Assembly (NCBI GenBank): GCA_913057905.1
Contig: CAJXPB010000001.1
Coordinates: 1 to 64,000, forward strand
Reading direction: 5' to 3'
DNA from: an uncultured Pseudomonadota bacterium
GTDB lineage: Bacteria; Myxococcota_A; Bradymonadia; Bradymonadales; Bradymonadaceae
Length of the DNA: 64,000 bases
This document shows, piece by piece, positions 35,701 to 43,744 of the stretch (within the stretch, counting starts at the first letter, position 1; every line of letters starts with the position of its first letter). The notes under the pieces were generated by a model, which was given only the letters and a program-made list of their open reading frames with translations, made no database searches and was not told the origin of the DNA. The translations under genes and the position numbers were made by a program.

Positions 35701-36481
35701 CTTTCCGACGACGGCTCGAATGGAGGAGAATCCGGCCGCGCTCGAGCAGGCGCCGGAGATGGGCGCGGAATCCGTCGAAGAAGACCCCAAACTTCGCACC
35801 GTGTCTGAACTGGCGCGCATCGCGGCGGAGGACGACGCGTTTCAGACTGTGGCCGCCCGGTACACCGGCGACCCGAGCTTCGATGTCGATGCTCTGGTCG
35901 AGGAGCTGATCCTGGAGGAGTCGGTTCCGCACCTGCCCACCCAGCGACACACCAACGAGGGGCTTCGCCGCCGCAGGGAATGGGAAGAGGTCTGGGACCT
36001 TCAGCGCAAGGAAGACGAAACCGGCGAGCAAATCGAAGACATCCCCAAGCCGCCGCGGTACCGAAAGACGAAGGACTTCAAGCAAAAGGAACGCATCTGG
36101 CCGAATCGTGGTAAACTGGACGTGCCCAAGGAACGATTCACCGAATATCCGGGCGCGGCGCGCGACGACGGCGAGATTTTGGTGAGTTGGGCCGGCCTAA
36201 ACCACAAAGAGCGGGCTCGCGCTCTGGCCGAACACTACTACACCGCAAAGGACCAATGGGGCTGGGCTCAAAACGAGGCCAAGCGCCCTCGCCTTGTCGA
36301 ACTCCTCGCCGGGCTCAAGGACCTGCTTCCCTGGGTCAAACAATGGCACCCTGAGCGGCTGCCGAGCATCGACAAATCCTTCGGCGCCTTCCTGGAAGAG
36401 ATGATTCAGGGCGAGGCCGTGGAACTCGGGATCAGTCTGGACGAGATCGAAGACGTACGAATCCGCTCAATCGACGTCTAA
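32726..36481 (+). CDS. pglX: BREX type 2 adenine-specific DNA methyltransferase PglX
   Basis: A 1,251-residue protein with the N6-adenine methyltransferase SAM site (FIDPTCGSGHFLLGGF, about residue 242) and catalytic NPPY (VVGNPPYIRP, about residue 400). PglX marks host DNA in BREX. Residues from about 560 to 780 probably hold target recognition. The C-terminal region (about 830-1250) is rich in charged residues and Trp. The start follows GAGGGG. The stretch at about 33.9-34.9 kb reads as AT-richer than both flanks, suggesting that the catalytic/target-recognition part was exchanged. The 3' end overlaps the convergent brxD by 15 bases. No frameshift or homopolymer switch was noticed. Confidence 0.93.
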   Translation: MELSDDEISEYRQLTSDLQQDLQQQIDADEELESALRDSWKTAQEKDRTGDNFSDWRDRYTDQVAVGWVLTSVFVRYLEDNGLVERWLAGSQSGGAADTVADNERWYFKQNPTDSEADYLLHIFGRLADMPAGELFGGERNPLYRLPISGDAAQELIDFFRATDADTGELHRDFSEAGSQTRFLGDLYQDLSTDARKRYALLQTPDFVEQFILEHTLTPALEDFGLFLDPEAERNEGDDRGFRFIDPTCGSGHFLLGGFRRILERLRDKYPSKPQSMLVRRALETVHGVDLNPFAVSISRFRLLAAAIHELDGDGPPELKSAPKLPLQVGVGDSLIHGSFFPRIDTDKTVNQRQLELDRFRWDDRFSTEDSDLIFGSRNGGSKDREAGILMQQYHAVVGNPPYIRPKGTKDEGPNSLYREFYASCHGKFSMVCPFYERFWQLGIDKGRSTYDAAGYIGAIVSNNFIKRSFGTALVEKIIPQTDLTHVIDTSGAYIPGHGTPTVMLLGRNQEPRLNEVRAALGIRGEPSTPDDPANAKVWSAIRDHIGSPGFENDFITIADKQRSLFEEHPWSLRGGGVLEAKSIVDDDSTERLGGLTAELGISAVTGEDDVFCRDSKLGLHRANVPRSKELVEGEIVRSWCLGQPTDTIWTYGSDMEVLSGPEGKKLKNMLWRFRARISRRKQFGTPMLQKGLEWFEWQEFYRNKFRNPLTITFAFVATHNHFVLDRGGKVFNRSAPVIKLPEEADEEAHLELLGPLNSSTGCFWMKQTFYGKEGGRVGAWDDRYEYAGTGMEEFPLPTQRPLAVPSRLDTLGQTLSQYRPQTIAKRELPDSENLEQAKNDRIETLRKMIPLQEELDWQMYGLYGLSEDPPMAEDFYGDEALDNLPKVKLGERAFEIVLARKMERGDVDTTWFERHGSTPRTDIPDRWPQWYQDLVQARIDRIDGNDDLRDRFVKLIEAPEFKRRWNLDDWEDLEEDALWNWMGNRLETPRYFPTTARMEENPAALEQAPEMGAESVEEDPKLRTVSELARIAAEDDAFQTVAARYTGDPSFDVDALVEELILEESVPHLPTQRHTNEGLRRRREWEEVWDLQRKEDETGEQIEDIPKPPRYRKTKDFKQKERIWPNRGKLDVPKERFTEYPGAARDDGEILVSWAGLNHKERARALAEHYYTAKDQWGWAQNEAKRPRLVELLAGLKDLLPWVKQWHPERLPSIDKSFGAFLEEMIQGEAVELGISLDEIEDVRIRSIDV

Positions 36482-37783
36482 GTCGATGTCGTCGACGCTG
36501 TCGTACGCTCGGTTGCGCTCCTCGACCGTCATCTCGTCTTCGGTGACCGTCAGTTCGTAGTGTTGACGAGGGTCAAAGTCTGGGTGTTGGTCGATGCGGT
36601 CGAGCACGCCGGAGACGAGCTTCTTCAAAAAGAGCCTGGGCGCGATCTTAACGTCTCCTCCGAATTCGCCGGCCACGGCGTCGGCCAAGTCCGCTACGTA
36701 GGCATCGTCGGCCCTCTCTTCTATGCGCTCCGGCGCAGATGCGCCCTCGATAAACAGGTCGCGGATCGTCGTGCCCAGGTCGACGAGCTGCTCTCGCCCA
36801 AGACCCTGCAGCCGAATCTGCGGCGCCTTTGGATTGTCGAATCTGGGTTCGGCCGAGAAATCGGTCTGCAACCTCTGCGCGAGTGGGGGCAGCCGCTGGA
36901 TGCCCTGTGGCCCGTCGAAGAACGCGGGAGTCCCTGTGATGAGGACGTACAATCCCGGAAACCGGCCTTCGTCCAGGTAGTCGATGATCTGGCGCAGTGC
37001 ATTGAGGCTCTTTTCGCGCACATCGGAACGGACGCGCTGAAGGGTCTCGACCTCGTCCAACACCAGCACCAGTCCGCGGTGACCGGCGTCCTGCAGCAAC
37101 ATCAGTAGGCCGCGCGTCAGGTTCAGCGCCGAGTTGTGGTCGTGTTCGCCTTTGAGGTCCGCCTCTCGTTTGACGGCCTGGCCCACGTGGGGCTGGCCGG
37201 CCAGCCACGCTACCAGGCCCTGGGCAGTGGGAACGTCGTCTTCGCGCATGGCACGGCGGTAGGCCCTCAAGACCGACGCAAACTGCGGCGTGGTGCGCGT
37301 CATCTCGGCGAGCCTGCGCTCCATCAGCTCGTCGACGGCATCTTCCACCGCCTGTGGGTCCGCCGGGTCCTGTTCTGGGTCGTTTCGGACGTCCTCTTCG
37401 AGCTGAAAGAACCAGCGGTTGATGATGTCGCCCAGCGCGCCGGGTTGGGTGTTTTGAGTCTGGATGCGTTCCGCGGCCGACCGATACACCGACTGCCATT
37501 TGTGTAATCGAGTTTCGGATTCCGACACCTGAACCTCGGAGGTGGCAAATCCCTGGCGACGCGCCCTCTCCTGCAGCCACCGGGACAAGAACGTCTTGCC
37601 CGTGCCGTACTCACCCCGGACGGCTTTGAAGACGCCGTGGCCCGAAGCCACGTATTCGAGGTCTTCGTCGATGGCATCCTCGAATCGATCCAATCCGACG
37701 GCGAGTACGTCGAGTCCGGCGCTCGGCACGGCGCCGCGTCGCAAGGCGTTGAGGATCTCCGAGCGTCGTTGTGGCGATATCAT
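36467..37783 (-). CDS. brxD: BREX ATP-binding protein BrxD
   Basis: A 438-residue P-loop ATPase: Walker A GEYGTGKT at residues 57-64 and Walker B LVLVLDEVETL with Asp243-Glu244. BrxD is a signature of BREX types that lack BrxL, including type 2, where it works with the helicase BrxHI. It is encoded on the opposite strand to all other BREX genes, convergent with pglX and divergent from brxHI. Confidence 0.9.
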   Translation of the reverse strand: MISPQRRSEILNALRRGAVPSAGLDVLAVGLDRFEDAIDEDLEYVASGHGVFKAVRGEYGTGKTFLSRWLQERARRQGFATSEVQVSESETRLHKWQSVYRSAAERIQTQNTQPGALGDIINRWFFQLEEDVRNDPEQDPADPQAVEDAVDELMERRLAEMTRTTPQFASVLRAYRRAMREDDVPTAQGLVAWLAGQPHVGQAVKREADLKGEHDHNSALNLTRGLLMLLQDAGHRGLVLVLDEVETLQRVRSDVREKSLNALRQIIDYLDEGRFPGLYVLITGTPAFFDGPQGIQRLPPLAQRLQTDFSAEPRFDNPKAPQIRLQGLGREQLVDLGTTIRDLFIEGASAPERIEERADDAYVADLADAVAGEFGGDVKIAPRLFLKKLVSGVLDRIDQHPDFDPRQHYELTVTEDEMTVEERNRAYDSVDDIDLDVD

Positions 37784-37877
37784 CTTTCAGAGCCCCGGTG
37801 CGGGAGTGGTGACATTTTAGGACGATAGTGGAAAAATGGCCGCCTAGGAAACCATCCTTCACGGGAGCTCAGACGGA
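37784..37877. promoter_or_regulatory. Divergent intergenic region of brxD and brxHI
   Basis: This 94-base gap must hold the promoter of brxD and probably one for brxHI-pglY-pglZ. No clear operator was recognised. Confidence 0.4.
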
Positions 37878-39980
37878 ATGTTCAAGGACCTGCACCCGGA
37901 TCTGCGCCACCACATTCGAAATTCGCTGGGTTGGACGAGCCTGCGCGATGTTCAGAAGGCGGCGATTCCGCCCATACAGCAGGGTAAAAACGCCGTGCTG
38001 TTGGCGCCGACCGCCGGCGGCAAGACTGAGGCGGCCTTCTTTCCCATCATCAGCACGCTGATGGAGGAGCGGTGGGACGGAATGAGCGTTCTGTACCTGA
38101 GTCCTATTCGAGCCTTGCTCAACAACCAGCTTCCGCGGTTGGAACAGCTCTTTGGCCTGGTGGGCTACCGCGCTGCCACGTGGCATGGCGACGTCAAACA
38201 GTCGGAGAAGCGGCGCATTCGAGAGGAGCCGCCCAATGCGCTGTTGACCACGCCTGAGTCGCTGGAGGCGATGCTGATTTCGACAAAGACCTCTGGCTCC
38301 GGGATGTTCGGCGACCTCCGGGCTGTGGTCATCGACGAAGTCCACGCCTTTGCGGACGACGACCGCGGTTGGCACCTTCTGGGCGTCTTGAACCGGCTGC
38401 AGAATTATGCGGGCCGAGACCTGCAGCGAATCGGCCTGTCGGCCACCGTGGGTAACCCGACGGAAATCGGCACGTGGCTATCCAGCAACTCTGAGCGGGA
38501 GGTCAGCGTCATCGACCCACCTCCACCGGAGGATGCGCCCGAACCCGAGGTCGAGCTCGACTGGGTAGGTTCCATTGCGAATGCCGCAAAGATCATCGAC
38601 CTGGCACACAAGGGTGAGCGTCGCCTTGCGTTTTGCGACAGTCGCCTGCAGGCCGAAAAGTTGGCTCGCAAGCTCAAGGACCGCGGGGTCACGACGTACC
38701 TGAATCACAGTTCTCTAAGTCGCGACGAACGTCGCAGAACCGAGCGGGCCTTCGCCGAGGGCGGTCCGGCCGTCATCGTGGCCACCAGCGCGCTGGAGCT
38801 GGGCATCGACATCGGCGACCTGGACCGGATCATTCAGCTTGAGGCGCCCTATTCTGTGGCATCGTTTCTTCAGCGCATGGGTCGCACCGGTCGTCGCCCA
38901 GGAAAACGGTCGAACATGCTGTTTTTGGCCACCACGACCTCCGGGCTCTTGCGGGGTGCGGCGCTGTTGGACCTGTGGAAGCGTGGATTTGTGGAGTCCG
39001 CCCGGGCTCCACGCGAGCCGACCCACATTCTGGCACAACAGCTTCTGGCGTTGACGCTGGAACGACCGGGATTGGGGCGGGATTCGCTGCTCAACGGGGT
39101 GCAGCCCTTCGTGGATGCCGCCGGTCTACAGCCGACTGACGCGCGGGAGGTCTTCGAGCATCTCGTGGAGGCTGGCTACCTCTTTTTGGATGGCCAGCGC
39201 GTGGGCATCGGCCGGCAGGGCGAAGAGGAGTTCGGCCAGCGCCACTTTTTGTCGTTGGTGTCGGTCTTTACCTCACCGCCACTCTTCCGCGTGGTTCACA
39301 AAAACAGAGAGATCGGCACGGTTCACCAGACGACCTTCACAAACCGCGCTCAAGGCGAGCGAGCGGTGATCTTGTTGGCCGGCCGCAGTTGGTTGGTTAC
39401 CAGTTTGGATTGGGACCGCCGGGTCGCCCACGTCGAACCGTTCGACATGCAGGGCAAGTCGACCTGGCTCAGCGCCGGTCAGGCCATGAGCCCCGAACTC
39501 GCCGAAGCCCATCGCCGCGTGCTGTGCGACGATGAGCGCGGCGAAGACCATCGTTCCGAGCGCGCCGCCAATAAGCTAGAGCACGCCAAGGAAGATCACC
39601 GATTTTTGAACCCGGAACATGTCACGGTCGTTCGGGGCATCGACGACTGGGACATCTACACCTTCGCAGGCGGCCGCGCCAATAGCTACGTGGCGGATCG
39701 ATTGGCGGAGCTGGATATGGGGCGCACCACCGCGACCGGTTTGCGGGTGAGGCTTCAGAAAAACGCCGACCCCGATGACCTGCGCTCGGCGCTTCGACAG
39801 GTTCACCAATCATCCAAGCTTCCGGAGATACCCGAGGACCATCCGATGGTTCGCGACCTCAAGTTCTCGGAGATTCTACCGACGGCGCAGCGCCAACGCG
39901 CCGCCGTTGCACGAATCTACGGCGATGCCATCGAGGAATGCCCCCCGTTGATCGATGCAGACTGGAAAGTCGACGATTGA
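37878..39980 (+). CDS. brxHI: BREX helicase BrxHI
   Basis: A 700-residue superfamily 2 helicase of the Lhr-like type. Motif I is APTAGGKTEAAF (about residue 42), motif II is VVIDEVHAF (DEVH, about 150), motif III is GLSATVGNP (SAT), and motif VI is QRMGRTGRRPG (about 331). The C-terminal 300 residues have the winged-helix and beta-rich character of Lhr proteins. In type 2 BREX, brxHI accompanies brxD. Confidence 0.9.
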   Translation: MFKDLHPDLRHHIRNSLGWTSLRDVQKAAIPPIQQGKNAVLLAPTAGGKTEAAFFPIISTLMEERWDGMSVLYLSPIRALLNNQLPRLEQLFGLVGYRAATWHGDVKQSEKRRIREEPPNALLTTPESLEAMLISTKTSGSGMFGDLRAVVIDEVHAFADDDRGWHLLGVLNRLQNYAGRDLQRIGLSATVGNPTEIGTWLSSNSEREVSVIDPPPPEDAPEPEVELDWVGSIANAAKIIDLAHKGERRLAFCDSRLQAEKLARKLKDRGVTTYLNHSSLSRDERRRTERAFAEGGPAVIVATSALELGIDIGDLDRIIQLEAPYSVASFLQRMGRTGRRPGKRSNMLFLATTTSGLLRGAALLDLWKRGFVESARAPREPTHILAQQLLALTLERPGLGRDSLLNGVQPFVDAAGLQPTDAREVFEHLVEAGYLFLDGQRVGIGRQGEEEFGQRHFLSLVSVFTSPPLFRVVHKNREIGTVHQTTFTNRAQGERAVILLAGRSWLVTSLDWDRRVAHVEPFDMQGKSTWLSAGQAMSPELAEAHRRVLCDDERGEDHRSERAANKLEHAKEDHRFLNPEHVTVVRGIDDWDIYTFAGGRANSYVADRLAELDMGRTTATGLRVRLQKNADPDDLRSALRQVHQSSKLPEIPEDHPMVRDLKFSEILPTAQRQRAAVARIYGDAIEECPPLIDADWKVDD

Positions 39981-40073
39981 GCGGGTCGAGACGTTTCACA
40001 GATTTCGGTCGTTGGTCTACGATGCGGGGCACCATGAATTGCACGGAAAATACCCTGGGTAGACGGTTCTGAT

Positions 40074-43000
40074 ATGACCCTTTGGAAAGATCTCATCGAC
40101 ATCCCGGAGTCGTCCGAGACGTTCGTTCACACGCTCAGTTCGGGGCTGGATTCTCGGCAGCGCACGGTGGACAGCTACGTCGTCACCGAGACGCTGGCTG
40201 ACCGCTTCGACGAGGCTCTGACGATGATTCGGAGCGGGCTCGCCGTTGACAGCCCGGCGGAGCCGACAAGCAAGGGCTCTTTCCTGCACGGGTCATTCGG
40301 GTCCGGTAAGTCTCACTTCATGACGGTCTTGGGGCTTCTGCTGGACGACTTCACGCCGGCGCGGGAGCTTTCGAATCTAGCGGGTGTCGTTGAGAAGCAC
40401 CGCAACTGGATGGACCGGTCGAACCTGCTGAAAGTGCCGCTCCACCTGCTCGGCGCCGACAGCATCGAGCAAGGCGTCTTTGGTGGATACGTCGATTTCA
40501 TCGAAGAAAACCACCCGGACGCTCCCTTGCCCGGCATCTACGTGGCCGACCGCGTTCTGGAGAACGCCCGGAGCCTGCGCGAAAAGATGGGCGATGAGCA
40601 ATTCTTCGACACCCTGAACGAGGGATCCTCTGGCGGAGGTGGCTGGGGCGATTTTCAGGCTCAGTGGGATGCGGACTCGTTTGACCGTGCAGTGGCTGCC
40701 GGTCCCGACGATGAGCAAAAGGAAAAGCTCATCGGCGATGTGGTCGAGAAGCTGCTACCCTCGGTCAAGGACAAAGCAGCGGCCTCGGCCGAGGGATTCG
40801 TCACCTTCGATAAAGGTCTGTCGATCCTGTCGAGGCATGCCAAAAACCTGGGCTACGACGGCGTCATCCTGTTTTTAGACGAGATCATTCTGTGGCTGTC
40901 ACGACGAGCGGCCGAAGAGGATTTCGTCAACCGCGAGCTGCAGAAGGTGCCCAAGCTCGTCGAAGCGCAACACGGGGACCGCCCTGCTCCGATATTCAGT
41001 TTCCTGGCCCGCCAGCGGGACCTCTCCGAGATGATCGGTGAGGTGTTTCGCGGCGAGCAACAGACGTCTCTGAACCTGTCACAGGAGTGGAGCAGCGGGC
41101 GGTTTGGCACCATCGAACTCGAGGACCGCAACCTGCCGCACGTGGCCAACAAACGCCTGCTGGAGCCCAAGAATACCGCATCCGGCGAGCAGATTCGGGG
41201 CTCGTTTAACAAGGTGTTCGAGGATCTCGACTCGAAGAAGCGCGAGATCATGCAGACCTCGCGCTACGACCGCGACGACTTCGAGCGTGTCTATCCTTTT
41301 AGCCCGGCGCTAATGCGAGTGCTCGTGGTCCTGTCGAACGAGCTTCAGCGGGACCGCACTGCGCTGAAGATCATGCAGATGATGCTGATCGACCAACGGG
41401 ATCGACTGGAGCTGGGAGAGATCATTCCCGTCGGGGACCTGTGGCCCTACCTGGCCCGCGGGGACGACCCGTTCGACCCGGTCATGAAACGTCTGTTTCG
41501 CTCGGCCAAGGATCTGTACGAGCAGCGGCTGATTCCGATGCTCGAGCACGAACACGACGTGGACCACGACGAGATCGAACCGGGTGACGAGGGGTGGGAG
41601 GCCTACAACAACGACCTTCGGATCCTGCACACGCTGCTGGTCGCCGCCTTGGTTCCAAACCTGGAGATCTTCGAGAACCTGACGGCCGAGAAATTGCTGG
41701 CCCTCAACCACGGCACCATCACCTCGCCGGTTCCGGGTGCCGAAAAGAGCCAGCTCATGGGCAAGCTTCGCAACTGGGCCACGGACGTCGGCCAAATCCA
41801 CCTGACCGAGGCTCCGAACCGGCAGGTCGAACTCAGACTCGAAGGCGTCGACCTGGAGCCGTTGATGGAGAAGGCGGCCACCGCCGACAACCAGGGGACT
41901 CGCCGGCGGATGGCCAAGGAGCTTCTGTACGATTGGATGGAGCTCGAAGAAGGCAAGGACCTGGGCGCCACGCTGACCCTGCCCTGGAAGGGAGACGACC
42001 GAAACCTGGACATCACGTACCGAAACATCCGCGAGCAGAGCCCCGATCAACTGGAACCGATCGGACACGACCCACTGCTCGTGGTCGATTACCCCTTCGA
42101 TCCCGGCACCTATTCAGCGCGGGATGACGAGATTCGCATCGACGACTTTCTGGAGGAGCGCGAGCCGGTCAACAGCGTGGCGTGGCTGCCGACGTTCCTG
42201 TCCGACGAAGGCCGCAACGTACTGAGCAAGCTGGTCCGCATCGAAGACATCCTGAAACGGTTCGGGGACTACGCCAAGAACCTGTCGCCCGACGACAAGC
42301 CCGTGGCGCGGCGTCAGCTCGAGAGCAATCGAGACACCCTGCGAAGCAGGCTCAACGACGCGTTTCACACGGCCTACGGCATGAACAAGGCCGACGAGAG
42401 GCTGCTGGACCAGAGTTACACGCCAAAGCACCTTCGCGCCCTGGACCCGGACTTTGACCCCGAAGTGCCCTTCGGCGTCAGTTTTCGCGAAGCGCTGGAA
42501 CGGATCGCCCGGCAGACCTTTGAGTACGTCTATCCCAACGCCTTCGACCTACCCGACGAGCGGCTGAGGCCCTCGCAGGTCGCCTCGATTCACGAGGTCA
42601 TCCGCGGGGCCATCGATTCCGTCGAGAATAGCTACCGGGTAGACGAGTCCCGCACCCGGGGGTTGATGCGTGAGTTCGCCCAGCCTCTGAAGTTGGGCAC
42701 GATGGGCGACACCCGCTTTAGCTTCGACGACCACTGGGTCATCGAGTTCGAAAAGAACCTCGATATGTCCAAGGCAGACGGCGACGGACTGCCCGTAGCC
42801 GACGCCTACGATTACCTGGATCCGGCGGACAACCGAACGGGTCTTCCGACGTTGCTGCAGGATCTGATCATCCTCAGCGTGGCCGATGCCGAAGACATGG
42901 CCGTCGAGCGTCGTGGAAGCGCGCTTTCGGAGGTCAGCCCCGGCGATCTGCGCAGCGACGACAAGCTCGTTCAGCACGACCTGCCGTCGGAGGAAGACTG

Positions 43001-43730
43001 GCAGAAGGTCCGCAAGATTGCCGAAACTGTCTTTTCCGACCTGGACGCTCCGCGAATGCGCAATGCTCGAAGCGTGCAGCGGCTGGGCGCGGATTTGGCC
43101 AAGGCGGCGGAGTCAAACTCCGTGGCGGCTCGCCAGTTGGCCGACACCCTCGAACGTGTGGCCACCAACCACCTTGGAATGAGCCGGGACGAGGTTCGCG
43201 ACTCACTGCGTTGGGAGATCTCAGATCAACTTGCAGGCCTCATCGACGCGCTTGAGAAGCAGGATATGACCGACAGGCTCAATGCCGTCGCCCAACTGCA
43301 GGTCGACGACGATGATGCCTCTCGCATGAAGGCATCCTTTGAGCGGGCCCAGAAGAATCTGGAAGTGTTGACCCAGACTCGCTGGCAGCTCTTCGACAAG
43401 GTTTTGGAGGGGGCCAAGGCGGGTAAACCGGGATATGAGCCGCCGATCAAAGAAGCCCAGAGCGTGTTGTCGGCCTCGGAGGTCGGTCAGAGCCTGGCCC
43501 AGCTCAAGGAGATCGAAAACCGACTGGTCGACCTGGCCTTTGACACAGAGCGAGACGACGAAGACGAGCCGACCCAGCCGACGAACGACACGCAACGGCG
43601 CCAAGAGTCCTTCTCGACCGAGCGCACTCGAGCCGTCGACGCGGTCAGTGATTGGTTGCAGGACGCACTCGATGAAATCGACGGAGACGACGTGACGATC
43701 GACATCACGGTCACGGACGCCTCCTCCTGA
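40074..43730 (+). CDS. pglY: BREX type 2 ATPase PglY (BrxC family)
   Basis: A 1,218-residue large ATPase with Walker A GSFGSGKSHFM at about residue 72 and Walker B-like GVILFLDEIILWLS at about 260-274. The middle and C-terminal parts are long, charged and helical, as in the BrxC/PglY family. The gene is 93 bases after brxHI and 14 bases before pglZ, so the last two genes are very likely co-transcribed. Confidence 0.92.
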   Translation: MTLWKDLIDIPESSETFVHTLSSGLDSRQRTVDSYVVTETLADRFDEALTMIRSGLAVDSPAEPTSKGSFLHGSFGSGKSHFMTVLGLLLDDFTPARELSNLAGVVEKHRNWMDRSNLLKVPLHLLGADSIEQGVFGGYVDFIEENHPDAPLPGIYVADRVLENARSLREKMGDEQFFDTLNEGSSGGGGWGDFQAQWDADSFDRAVAAGPDDEQKEKLIGDVVEKLLPSVKDKAAASAEGFVTFDKGLSILSRHAKNLGYDGVILFLDEIILWLSRRAAEEDFVNRELQKVPKLVEAQHGDRPAPIFSFLARQRDLSEMIGEVFRGEQQTSLNLSQEWSSGRFGTIELEDRNLPHVANKRLLEPKNTASGEQIRGSFNKVFEDLDSKKREIMQTSRYDRDDFERVYPFSPALMRVLVVLSNELQRDRTALKIMQMMLIDQRDRLELGEIIPVGDLWPYLARGDDPFDPVMKRLFRSAKDLYEQRLIPMLEHEHDVDHDEIEPGDEGWEAYNNDLRILHTLLVAALVPNLEIFENLTAEKLLALNHGTITSPVPGAEKSQLMGKLRNWATDVGQIHLTEAPNRQVELRLEGVDLEPLMEKAATADNQGTRRRMAKELLYDWMELEEGKDLGATLTLPWKGDDRNLDITYRNIREQSPDQLEPIGHDPLLVVDYPFDPGTYSARDDEIRIDDFLEEREPVNSVAWLPTFLSDEGRNVLSKLVRIEDILKRFGDYAKNLSPDDKPVARRQLESNRDTLRSRLNDAFHTAYGMNKADERLLDQSYTPKHLRALDPDFDPEVPFGVSFREALERIARQTFEYVYPNAFDLPDERLRPSQVASIHEVIRGAIDSVENSYRVDESRTRGLMREFAQPLKLGTMGDTRFSFDDHWVIEFEKNLDMSKADGDGLPVADAYDYLDPADNRTGLPTLLQDLIILSVADAEDMAVERRGSALSEVSPGDLRSDDKLVQHDLPSEEDWQKVRKIAETVFSDLDAPRMRNARSVQRLGADLAKAAESNSVAARQLADTLERVATNHLGMSRDEVRDSLRWEISDQLAGLIDALEKQDMTDRLNAVAQLQVDDDDASRMKASFERAQKNLEVLTQTRWQLFDKVLEGAKAGKPGYEPPIKEAQSVLSASEVGQSLAQLKEIENRLVDLAFDTERDDEDEPTQPTNDTQRRQESFSTERTRAVDAVSDWLQDALDEIDGDDVTIDITVTDASS

Positions 43731-43744
43731 GGATTGTAAAACTG

